Shown: piece by piece, positions 11,241 to 21,300 of the stretch | Layout of the letters: every line of letters begins with the position of its first letter | Numbering within the stretch: position 1 is the first letter of the stretch | Source of the DNA: Symbiodinium natans | Lineage: Eukaryota > Sar > Dinophyceae > Suessiales > Symbiodiniaceae | DNA length: 64,000 bases | NCBI GenBank assembly: GCA_905221605.1 | Contig: CAJNDS010000212.1 | Location: 126,501-190,500, forward strand | Direction: 5' to 3' | The notes under the pieces: model-generated | The model's input: the letters and a program-made list of their open reading frames with translations, nothing else | Database searches by the model: none | What the model was told of the DNA's origin: nothing | Translations under genes and position numbers: made by a program

Positions 11241-12488
11241 ACTAGTCGTTTGAGGAGTAGTTGTATCACTATCACCAGCACTTCGCTGTAACTGTTACTT
11301 TTGCTGTTTCTAAATTGCGACTGCTTTTTCTATCGAAAATCTTCTCACTGGTTTTATTCCTGTGCGCAGTATTCCGGTCATTGCCAGCATGCTGTATTCT
11401 TGATGTGGCGGCATGCACTTCCGCGATGCTCAGGGCACCAGAACTTTAGTTAGCAGCTGATCACCTGTACTTGCTTGCTACTGACGGAAGCGGCAGAGAG
11501 AGTTGTCATGAACGAGCAGCTGGTCGAAGATCGTGTTTGAGGTCGATCAGAGCAGCGTGTCTGACTGTGACTAGCAGCTGGTCAAAATACAATGTCCTGG
11601 AAGCCTTGCGCGCTTTGTCGGATTGTGTTGGAGGTCGGTCAGAGTACTCTAATGCGCAATTTCGCAGAAAGCTGGCGTGCAAACAGTATCGTGCTTGATG
11701 AGATCGCGTTTTTTGTCGGTCGGAGAGAAAAGTCCTTGCACCAGCCGGTCAAAGTATGATGGGTTCCGGAATGGTTGCGTGTCTGAGGTCGGTCGAAGAA
11801 GCTATTCGCGGCATGTCGTGGTGGTAGGTCCAAGAACAGTTGCATGCCTGATCGGGTCGTGTTCGTGTTTTGTCAAAGATAGCTGTCACGGGCCTGTCGT
11901 GCTGGTAGTAGCTGGTCTAAGAAATGTCTGCATGGCATTCAAATGGAGCCCAGGTGCATCACTCTTGACCAGGGCTACCACAAACTTTGGACGGACAACG
12001 CAAATTTGCGCAAGTCGCTTCTCAGCTGCAGCTCGTTGGATTCGCCGTTTCGCACTGCAAGTGCCATCCTGGTAAGAAGCTTTGAAGCAAGCGCGAACTC
12101 TGGCACGCTTATGCAATGTGCATAAAAGGCTGGAGGCTGTTCCGATTGTGACAGGCAGGCGCGGGCTGGCAGGATGTGGAACCGGCGCTGAGGTTCCATG
12201 ATTATCGCCGTGAGAACAGTGCCGGCTGGGCTGACACCGGGAAGCTTCGCAAAGCGTTTCGCAGCTGCAGTTGGTTCGGCTGAAGGCTGAGGGAGTAGAT
12301 TCGCAGGTCGCGCTGTGTCGACATTGAAGGTCCTGCAATTAAGCATTTTACGGGCGTATTCGGCATGACCGTGTGGCAACCGAAGCTTGCGCACTTTAGG
12401 GCTGGCCTTGAGTCTCAGCTCCTCGCGGGTTCTTTCTCCTTCTCTTGCATCCGCATGCGCCCATCGTCACTGAAGGCTACGCGTGCAG

Positions 12489-12584
12489 ACAATGGTTCAG
12501 GAGTGCCGGAAGCAACTTGTCGACAAGCTTCTGCTCCGAGATGCAGCATCTTTAGATGAATCTGACACTCTGACGGCCAGCTAG
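12489..12584 (+). CDS. Candidate terminal exon of an unidentified gene
   Basis: The sequence after GCGTGCAG is open to TAG 12582-12584 and reads VQECRKQLVDKLLLRDAA, then an acidic Ser/Thr tail. The composition is strongly protein-like (amphipathic helix) and an acceptor-like AG precedes it. It probably ends a + strand gene whose upstream exons include the pieces near 10.5 kb, but linkage is unproven and no family is recognised. Confidence 0.35.
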   Translation, partial: TMVQECRKQLVDKLLLRDAASLDESDTLTAS

Positions 12585-13620
12585 TCATTCAGACAGCTGG
12601 TACAGCTGTTGACAGAATTCGACAGAGGTGTGTCAGGTCGTTGTGTGCGACAGTGTGCGACTGTTTGCACTATGTTGACACAAGCCACATCAAAACTTAG
12701 CTATGCAGATTCCTCTGAAAAACTTCCTGCACCTGAGCATGTGCCCCTTTGCAGCTACGGATCACCAGTAGTCGGGGAGATGAGGCGACACACAGGGAGT
12801 ACATGCAGGGCGCACGGATTGCCGTTTAAACTTAACCCTTACAGCTACCCTAATTCCTCTGAAACACAACCTTGCACCGGTGTGCCGATAAGATGATAGA
12901 ATCAGGGCGCTTTCGCCACCTCCAAGCAGCAACGGCGACGGCTCTCCGAAGGACGCAAGCCCAGTGTCACACCGACAACAGTCCTTGTGTCGCCTACATC
13001 AGCGGTAGATAGGAGTGAGCACGTCGCCAGGACCTGACTGAGGAGTGCGGCTCCGACGATGAGCGGCTCAATACCAAGGTTGGTGAGCATATGAGCGTGA
13101 AAGACGCAGAGCCCTGCTGAATTTGTTCCATTGAAAGGAAGATAGGCCTGGAGCGCTCCGGGCCAAGATGGGCGTTCACGAGGGGATGTCGAGTCCGGTT
13201 GAGATGCCCCTGGGCCGCGCAGTGTTTTGTTTGCGTGCCAAGCTTTTGCAACTTCTGCTGTCTTCGGTCCGAAGAGGCAAGCCAAGCAGCGAGAAAGCAG
13301 AGCCTCAATGGACGCGATTGGTGCACACGAGCTGGATTCCGTCCCTGAGCAGACGCAGGCCCAGCCTCCAGTCGCCACACACTCATGCTGCTTTCTGTTG
13401 CTCACGCGTGTTCTTTCTCAAGTCGGTCCATCGTTGCAGACTGCCGCACATGGTAGATGGCTTGAGAAATGCTATCGGGAGGCGGCCATCGATCCGTTTC
13501 ATCCGTCCTTCGAGGCTTTGCGACTTGGCCGCGAGCTGTTCTTCTGGATCCCGCTAAGTTTTTGCTAAACAGGGGAAGGGGTGCCTGCAGCCCAGGTCTG
13601 CCAAAGACGAGCCCCTCCTC

Positions 13621-13783
13621 ATGGCAGCCCCTGCCAGGGATGTCAAGGTTGCCGTGAGTCGCGTCGGCAGCGCACTCGCTCTAAACCCGGAATGCCGCCT
13701 GCAGAAGGCTGAGCTAAAGCGCAAGAGCTGGGGCTCCGCTTCCACCCGGTCGGGCTCATCGGAGGATTCCTTGGAAGAGCTGC
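13621..13783 (+). CDS. Candidate host exon interrupted by retrotransposon copy 2
   Basis: ATG 13621 opens a frame with convincing composition (KAELKRKSWGSASTRSG, then SSEDSLEELLL). It runs straight into the first base of copy 2. Past the insertion, after the A-run, the sequence from 23619 reads EVGKCLYCLSAFS then a stop in one frame, which could be the other side of the same exon or chance. No homology is recognised. Confidence 0.35.
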
Positions 13784-14218
13784 TGCTCAGTTGCAAGGAT
13801 ATTGTTCTGTGCCGTTTGTCGCATCCGCCTCCGTCAGCTACCTAAGACATCCTGAGACTTGCTGTAAGGTGCAGTGAGCATCCGTGGGTTCTGGACCCGT
13901 TCGACCCCTCACACAACGTGTTGCAACTTGGCATCCAGCATAACGGCACATGCAATGGACTCCTCACTCCTCGAGCGAGCAAGTCTTCAGGTCTGGTCTC
14001 TTGCCGTACCTTTCTGTGCCCTGTCTGTAAGAGCAGCGGCTGAGCGGTGGCTTGTGACGATGTGCTGTGAATTGGACTCTTCCTCAAGCGGAAGAAGCCG
14101 AAGGTGGATGACCTTATCGAGTTGCGAGTGACTTCCTGGCAGACCAGAGGCTCGCGATTTGAGCCGGGTGCCTGAGGCCACAGGTAGCAAACTTCTCCTA
14201 ATCTGATAGACTTGCGCA

Positions 14219-17200
14219 ATGGCGCCGAGTTCTGGAGGTCTTGGGGCTTACCAGCCTAAAGACCATGCGAGCTTGATGAGAAAGATGGAAAAAGATCTGC
14301 AGAACCAGAACCTTCTCTCTATGGCCAAGGGGGTCGGCTACAATCCCAGCACACGAGAGCCAAGTAGGGTTACTGTCCAGGGGGACAGTGGCGCTATGAA
14401 ATTCCATATGATGCCAAAGGAGTGGGGAGCTCGGGGCATCCAATCCTACATTGATTTTGAGCAAATCGAGGCCATGTGGGCCAAAACACAAACCGTGAAG
14501 CAGCGACACCTACTTAGGTGCAAGAAACAGCAGTCGTCCCTCATTTCGAAGGGCTTTCCGTGCAGTTGTGCATGGATATCTGGGATGGAGCTAGGCGTGC
14601 TGCCAGATGAGGACGCATGGCTGGGCGAAGTTGCAGTGTCGCATGAGGCCGATGTCCTTAATACGACGGCTGCTAAAATGACAGCCCATGATGAGTTTGA
14701 GCTTTACTGCGTTCAGTCCGAACTATTCGACATGATCGACGTGTGTTTTGAGTGTGAGCTTCAGACGTACCACATCGCAGGGGATGAGGATACGAAGGAA
14801 CCAGGCTCCCGACTCGAAGATGTATCGCTTTGGTGCGGCTATACAATCAAGGACGGTCATGGTAGTGCCAGTGTTCATCCGGGTAAGGGTTTCGAACAAG
14901 CCCTCTTCCAAGACCCGTTCCTGGTTGAGCCTGACTGTTATGCTGAGCCTCCAAAGTGCGAACCGTCAATTTCATGCACACCTACTTCAACTTCAAGTTT
15001 CTCATGTTTTGCGGGCGGAGTCACTTTCTTTGCTGCGGTGCTCGAGGATTGGGGTTTCAACCCGTGGAGCGGGTGCAGAGTGGGGGAAGCGAAAAACCCA
15101 GGACCTGCTGCTATGTCCATTCTGGGAGCTGACTTCCTGGAAGAGATCAAGATCATGATACGGGAAATGGTTCAACAGGCAATCCGTGAGGCTTTCACTG
15201 CTGGCCCGTCTCCCAGTGCCCGAGATGGGGCTCGCGAATGCAATGAGTCTAACGACGATGAAGGCAAGCGCAAAAGGCGACGACGTGATGGCAAAGGCGA
15301 AGGGGGCAAATCAGGACAACCAGAGCAACAGGCGAGTGGTGCTGATCTTCGCAGTTCTGATGCTTCCTCAGGGACTACACCTAGCAGGGGTAAAGGCAAA
15401 GGAAGTTCGGGCGCTGCGCGCAAGGTCCTTTTGTCTGACGCCGCTGACAAGCAGACCAAACAATCCGGCCATAAATCCCCAGACAAGGATGGATGGATCA
15501 AGGTGCAACGAGCCCCGCCAGTAGGTGATTTCAAGCTTCGACCTCAAGACTGGGATTCAACTATCGTCCAAGTCGACAATTTCGCTTCTGAGTTGGATAG
15601 TGCAGCGAACGATGCTGTTTTCAAAGCAGTGGTATTGTGCAATACTGAGGAGCAGGAGCTGATCAATACTATGTTGGCAGGCACGGCGAAGAAACATAGT
15701 GTGCTCACCATTGTCTTGGGCAAGTGTGACAAGGCTCAGCGCATTCCAGGTAAGATTGGAGACCGTCTTTGTTTTCGAGATGGATTGGCCACGAAAATCA
15801 CCTCGCAGAACACCGCGGCCCCACAGCCTACAGGAACGAAACAGCAACAGGTCCAGATCGCAACCAAGGCTACACAGGTCATCAGTGTGCGAGTCCCGTC
15901 TCTTTTCATGGAGCGGGAAAAATGGGACATGTTTGCAAAAAATCCATCAAAGTCAATAGTGCAATGGTGCGGGGACCATCACGTGCAAACCATTGACACT
16001 TTTGCGTGGAAGGAGGAACAAGATCAGCGCATGGGCCGTCAGCTATACGGGTTGGTACGCTTACTACAAGTGGACGTGACTACAATTCTTCGTGCTTCAG
16101 GTCATGGGGGAATTTTTATTGAAGACATTTCTCGGAAAACTCGGGCCGCGGTAGAGTGGATCTCCCGTATCTCATCGGACGAGCAACACCACTCATATTT
16201 GGGACGCGCCCTCAGAGCCACAGGGGACCTGGGTTTAGTGGTCCGGGGCAAACAGTTGGGTTGGCGACGGTCGGTCAAGGCGGATGAGGCAGTGGCCACA
16301 GTATGGATGCTGGAATCCATCCCCAAGGAGTGGGACACGGACCAAATTAAGGAAGTTTTGAGGACATCCTTTCAAAACGTTACCCTGATCAAGCAAAGAC
16401 ATGTGAAAGGATGGCGCACCTGTTGGTTTAGGGGTGCTTTGCAGGCCAAGGATAATCGAGATCTCGTGCCGGTAGCTGTTGAGTACATGGGTGCTGCTAT
16501 GACGCTATGGGCAGTTCTTGCACCTCCCCGCAACACACCTCGCAAACAAAGGCCGCTTCGAGGAGCAACCATGAGCTTGGAGGCCAAACGGTCAATACTA
16601 GACCCAATTGCGGAAGCTGCAGGTGTGACTGGTGGGACAGAGGTATCGCAGAATGCACAGAAAGAGGAGTCTGTCGCCAAGAGACCTAAGGTTGAGAAAC
16701 GCAAGATACCGACTGGAACAAAATTGCAAAGCATGCCTGGTGATGGATCTTGCGGTTTTCATTGCTTTGCTGAGGGCCTGAAGATTTTGTCGAAAGACAA
16801 ACAAGTTGTTCATCCTCGGGAGATGCGAGCAAAAGTTGCGGCCCATCTCCAGCGATATGAGAAGGAGTACGTGCATATGTGGGATGGAACAGGACCGAGT
16901 GGACAGAAGCTGCCTTCATGGAATGAGTATGTTGAGGCTGTGTCCAAAGAATCCGCATATATCTCGGAGATGGAGATTGCAGCCTTATGCCGGATTTATG
17001 ATATCCGGGCCATTTTAGTGCCGGAATGTGCATCTTTCCCTCCAGTCACATTTCACATTAAGCAGCAAAAGCGAGTCATCGGTTTGTGGCACACGCATCA
17101 ACACCTTGACCTCTTGCTACCTGATGGTCAGACAGGCTACCCAAAGGAACTGCTGGAGGTCAAGAACGGGCCAACTTTTGGCGTTCGAGTTGGAGGCGCA

Positions 17201-18328
17201 GAGTCTGAAGCTGGTACCGTTTGGACTTCGAGGGCCTCTCAGGTAAAAGGAGCCAACATAGTCCCTAGCAGTAAGCGTTCTTTGGAAGGTACCGTGTGGA
17301 CTAACAAGACGGCTCGCAGTAGCGCAGCTGGCAAACGCAACGCAACTTCGCAGCCGGATGGACTAGACAGCAGGCCTCATGGAACTGCCTGCCAGCGCAC
17401 TATTTGGACGACAAGTGCCAATTCCCTCCCGAACCTGCCGGCCAACCCCGACCTCGAACATGACATCGATGCTTTGGATAGCATGATCTCGGAGAGCTTG
17501 CTTGACTCAAATAATAGCATCCAATCCAACAAGAAGCGCAAATGTCCTTGGCGTGTTCGAGACCCGATGCCAGTTGATAAGATTTTTCGATGTAAGCTCT
17601 GTCCCTTCCAGAAACCGGTCAAGGACGCCAAGAGTTACATCAACTGCCGAGCTAAGCACTGCAACACACATCATGAAGGCAAAGGTCTACCAGGAAAGCA
17701 TTTCCGACCCATGATGGAGAACGTGAACGGGGACCTTGAACGTTTCTTTTGGAAGTGCCCAATCTGTCGAAAAGGCGTCACTAAGGAACTAAGGGCGAAG
17801 ATCAACGCGAAGGCCTTTGCCGCTATGAAACGCGCCCATGGAGCTGAGCAGCATCCTCGAATCGATCGGGCACGATGGTTGAAAATAGCCAAGAAGCCCA
17901 TGGACAAGGCCAAAGTCTCAAAGAAGCACCGGTTCCAGAAGCTGAATGCCAAAGTGGTCAATCACCTGCAGGCGCCGCCAGTGCCAACGACAAAATTTCG
18001 CATGTATATTTGGCCACATGCCAAGTGCACCAAGAAGAAGATTACAGGCATCACTTTTACACATGCTTGGTCGTGTAGACAATGCGGTTCTTGCTTCAGA
18101 CGCCAGGGCACTGCCAAGAAACACCTTTCCAGGCCTTGTGTACCGCAGTCAAAAAAGACCTGCACCTACAGACTGAACGTGCTACAGAGATTGAGAACTT
18201 GGGCGGCGTCAGCACGTCAGAAGCATGGCCTCTCTTCGGACATTATCAGTGCTACTTTTGACTCAGCAGCTGAGGCCTTGAGTGCGAGTTCCACCTTGTC
18301 AGCATCTTCCTCAAAATCGCGAGTTTGA
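14219..18328 (+). CDS. Retrotransposon ORF1: OTU-type cysteine protease domain and Cys/His fingers (1369 aa)
   Basis: ATG 14219 to TGA 18326-18328. Residues 1-280 have no recognised domain. An NPGP tetrapeptide follows in RVGEAKNPGP (293-296). A basic, low-complexity Ser/Lys-rich region (about 335-400) is suited to nucleic-acid binding. The OTU fold begins at GDGSC (D842, C845 nucleophile), has a GLWHTH strand, and the catalytic His is H962 in HLDLLLP. The Cys-to-His spacing of 117 fits the family. Near the C-terminus are three clusters: CKLC...HCNTHH, CPIC...H...H and CRQC...H...C, probably zinc-binding. The OTU could process an element polyprotein or remove ubiquitin from element proteins; neither is shown by sequence. 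The frame ends overlapping ORF2 (TTGA). Confidence 0.9.
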   Translation: MAPSSGGLGAYQPKDHASLMRKMEKDLQNQNLLSMAKGVGYNPSTREPSRVTVQGDSGAMKFHMMPKEWGARGIQSYIDFEQIEAMWAKTQTVKQRHLLRCKKQQSSLISKGFPCSCAWISGMELGVLPDEDAWLGEVAVSHEADVLNTTAAKMTAHDEFELYCVQSELFDMIDVCFECELQTYHIAGDEDTKEPGSRLEDVSLWCGYTIKDGHGSASVHPGKGFEQALFQDPFLVEPDCYAEPPKCEPSISCTPTSTSSFSCFAGGVTFFAAVLEDWGFNPWSGCRVGEAKNPGPAAMSILGADFLEEIKIMIREMVQQAIREAFTAGPSPSARDGARECNESNDDEGKRKRRRRDGKGEGGKSGQPEQQASGADLRSSDASSGTTPSRGKGKGSSGAARKVLLSDAADKQTKQSGHKSPDKDGWIKVQRAPPVGDFKLRPQDWDSTIVQVDNFASELDSAANDAVFKAVVLCNTEEQELINTMLAGTAKKHSVLTIVLGKCDKAQRIPGKIGDRLCFRDGLATKITSQNTAAPQPTGTKQQQVQIATKATQVISVRVPSLFMEREKWDMFAKNPSKSIVQWCGDHHVQTIDTFAWKEEQDQRMGRQLYGLVRLLQVDVTTILRASGHGGIFIEDISRKTRAAVEWISRISSDEQHHSYLGRALRATGDLGLVVRGKQLGWRRSVKADEAVATVWMLESIPKEWDTDQIKEVLRTSFQNVTLIKQRHVKGWRTCWFRGALQAKDNRDLVPVAVEYMGAAMTLWAVLAPPRNTPRKQRPLRGATMSLEAKRSILDPIAEAAGVTGGTEVSQNAQKEESVAKRPKVEKRKIPTGTKLQSMPGDGSCGFHCFAEGLKILSKDKQVVHPREMRAKVAAHLQRYEKEYVHMWDGTGPSGQKLPSWNEYVEAVSKESAYISEMEIAALCRIYDIRAILVPECASFPPVTFHIKQQKRVIGLWHTHQHLDLLLPDGQTGYPKELLEVKNGPTFGVRVGGAESEAGTVWTSRASQVKGANIVPSSKRSLEGTVWTNKTARSSAAGKRNATSQPDGLDSRPHGTACQRTIWTTSANSLPNLPANPDLEHDIDALDSMISESLLDSNNSIQSNKKRKCPWRVRDPMPVDKIFRCKLCPFQKPVKDAKSYINCRAKHCNTHHEGKGLPGKHFRPMMENVNGDLERFFWKCPICRKGVTKELRAKINAKAFAAMKRAHGAEQHPRIDRARWLKIAKKPMDKAKVSKKHRFQKLNAKVVNHLQAPPVPTTKFRMYIWPHAKCTKKKITGITFTHAWSCRQCGSCFRRQGTAKKHLSRPCVPQSKKTCTYRLNVLQRLRTWAASARQKHGLSSDIISATFDSAAEALSASSTLSASSSKSRV

Positions 18329-21300
18329 ATGTCATTCGTAAAGGTGTGTCCCTCTCCAACCTCATTGATGATTTTGCCAGTGGAATTGGTGCAGAGTTAC
18401 TTTCAATACAGGAAGCTGATGTGAATCCGCTGTCCAAACTTGGCTACTTGAAGGAATGGAGAAGCCTTGGAGCCACCGCTATCCTGAGTCAGCTGGATGA
18501 TGGCGCCAACTCGCACAGGGTAGCACTGGTCTCCAAATTGCCCATTCAGCCGGTGACCCTGAAAACCGAATTGGCCTCCACTAGATACTCTGCGGGTCTC
18601 ATTGATTGCCGCATTTCTGGCCGAATTTCAAAGGTCCTGATGGTTGCTTTTTATGGATTTCCCAATGACGCACATGCCACTTCTCAAGCTCTGTTGGAGG
18701 TTTTTGAAGCTGTTAAGAGGTTTGGTGGTGCTTTCATTTTATTGGGGGATTACAACATGACCCAGGAGGAGGGCGCCGTCAGAGATTTACTGATGGAGGG
18801 AAGTGCTCGATCCTTGGATGAGATGTTTTTGGGCCCCCTTCCCCCTACAAATCCGCTGAACACCAGACGTATAGATTTTGGCTTGGCAGACTCCACGGTG
18901 TTGGCCACGGACGTCCAACATTTCAGGCGTTGTGAGCTTTCTGACCATGCCATCATCTGCTATAGTCTCGACAGCAGTGCTCTTTCCACTGGCCATGCGC
19001 AGCCAACCTTCGCAAATTTGTCCCAAAATGATCCTGAAAAAATTGCCCAATCGTTTGAGCTGAGCTGGGACATCCACCGGTTTGATAGTTACCTTGACTC
19101 TGGCGACCTGGATGAAGCGTGGCGCCTTTTGTCAGATGCTGGGGAGGCCTCGCTGGCCAACAAGGAAAATGCCGGACAGTGCCAGGCCCGAAGCGAAGCA
19201 TGGAGTCCAAAGCAGCGGCCCCTGGTTAAACAGTCTGTGCATGTGCGTGGCCATGAGTCCCAAGGTGTTCGAGGCCTTCGAAGACTCACCACACGCCTCC
19301 GCCAACTTCACCAACAACGGCATTGTGATGATCTACGTGAGGCCATTGTTCAGTCCCTTCCAAAACTCCGCAAATTAGTACCAGAGCTGCCTTTTTTGCC
19401 CGCCGGATGCCTGGAAGAACAAGTGGATGCTGTGCAGCAATTATATGAGCGTTACCTGGCGCAGGAACAAGAGGCTAGGGTCCAACAGTGGCGATCACGC
19501 ACCAAACAAAATGTGGTGCGCCAAATATCGTGGGTGAAACGCAAGGCAGATGAGGCCCTTCGAGCTGAGCAGCAACCGCCCCCTATTGAGTCAGCGCCGG
19601 TGTCTATTCATCCCACGCTGGTCCTCAAAACCCAGGGCAAGAACTGGAAGGAGAAATGGACTGCCAAACCTGGTGACATCAACTTTCAGGCCATCAGGGA
19701 AATCTTGGAGGAAGTGCCCCAAGTCCAGCCTTCCGAAATTCAGTTGCAGATGACTGCCTTGGAACTCAAGGAGGCAGCGAAGCAAATGATAAATAAAGCC
19801 ACCGGAGCGGACCAATGGTCCGCGAAATCGATGTTGCGACTAGCAGAGCAATGGTGGGATGGACTATGTCGACTGTGGAACAAAATCATTGTTCTGGGAT
19901 ATATACCTCGACTTTGGAGGCGGGCGGTTATTATCCTGTTGCCAAAGAAAGTCGATGAAACACGTCCCATAGCATTAAGCTCGGTGCTGTGGCGTATCGG
20001 CGCCCGGTGCGTCGCTCGCAAGCTCAGACAATGGAGCGAACTCTGGTTGGACCATTGCACGTTGGGATCTGCGGCTGGACGAGCCGTCACAGACGCCCAC
20101 TGCAGGGTGCACATGGCTTGGAATGATGGATGCCGCGCTTTCATACAACAAGACCTCACTGCCTTTTTCGATTCCCTGAGTGTGCCGGCAGTGGTCATGG
20201 TCCTGAATCGGCTGGGGGCACCCACAGCTTTGAAAACACTGCTGACATCCTTCTATCATGATGCTCGACGCATTTTCCGGGTAGGCGGTGTTTGGGACAC
20301 CGGGTGGTTTGAGCCCACCCGGGGTCTGCTGCAAGGCTGCCCATTAAGCCCCGTGGTGGCGCTGGCTGTGGGTTGCATTTGGTCTCGCTTTTGTCAGGTT
20401 CCAGGAGCTCAGAATCTGATTTATGTTGACGACAGAATGATATGGCCGGATCATTCAATGCCCGACCCAGTGGCTGCGGTTTCTCTGGCGCTTCATAAAA
20501 GCGACATATATGATGCTGCGTTTAATTTTACCTGCAAGCCCAGCAAATGTGGAGTAGCTGCTGCCCTCGATGACCATTCGTTGGATGTAATAGCTGAAAG
20601 GCGTGGATACAAACGCACAAGCCATCTTGATATCCTCGGTGTTCGATTGGACCTACAAGTGCAAAATGCTTCCCCGCTGAAACTTCATCTCCGAGTACTG
20701 CTGTTGCGATTGCACTATCTTAAAGTCCTCGGCCCGAATGCCGCTCACAAGAAGCTGGTTATTCACAGCTTAGTCTTCTCGGCTGTTCTTTGGGCGGCAG
20801 GAGTTGCTGAGCCATGCAGCCGGGAAATCAGGGAGATCCAAAAAGCCACCCGGGCCGTCTACAAACAGCACTGCACGGACGAAACTCCTGCGATTCTGCT
20901 CTATGAGGTCTTTGGCTGGGATCTGAATTTGCGGTGGGCGCTGGACAAAGCCGCCCTGAAAGCGTTATGGCGTTACGTCTGCAAACCTCCTGAGTGGTTG
21001 GACACCTTGCCTTTGACAAATGCTTTTCCTGCTTGGGGCGTCATCTTTCCAATGGCGCAAGAGGTCCTAGAGCGACTTAACTGGCAAGCGCTTGTCCGTG
21101 ACAAGGCCCTTTCTCGAACTGACGACAACGGCGTGCAAAGGAAGTACTTCTTTGGAGTCGACTCTTTCAAAGTGCTCATTCAATGGCTCACTGAGGCGCA
21201 CAGATACAAGGCTGTGATGGAATGTGGTAGGGTTTCCAGAAGTTATCACAGGTCTGACGATAATTTGGCCCGCGGCATGGCGCTTCCGAAGCCCCCAGAA

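Larger units (their letters stand above)
9928..13620. other. Host DNA between the two retrotransposon copies, scattered candidate exons
   Basis: Unique sequence of about 3.7 kb not shared with the element flanks. It has no long ORF. Short coding-looking pieces on + are annotated separately (10441-10760, 12489-12584). Around 11517, 11573, 11737 and 11915 a loose motif (AGCTGGTC plus a few bases) recurs in otherwise diverged sequence, suggesting old tandem repeats. Another open stretch at 13309-13566 (SFEALRLGREL region) may be an exon but cannot be proven. Confidence 0.5.
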
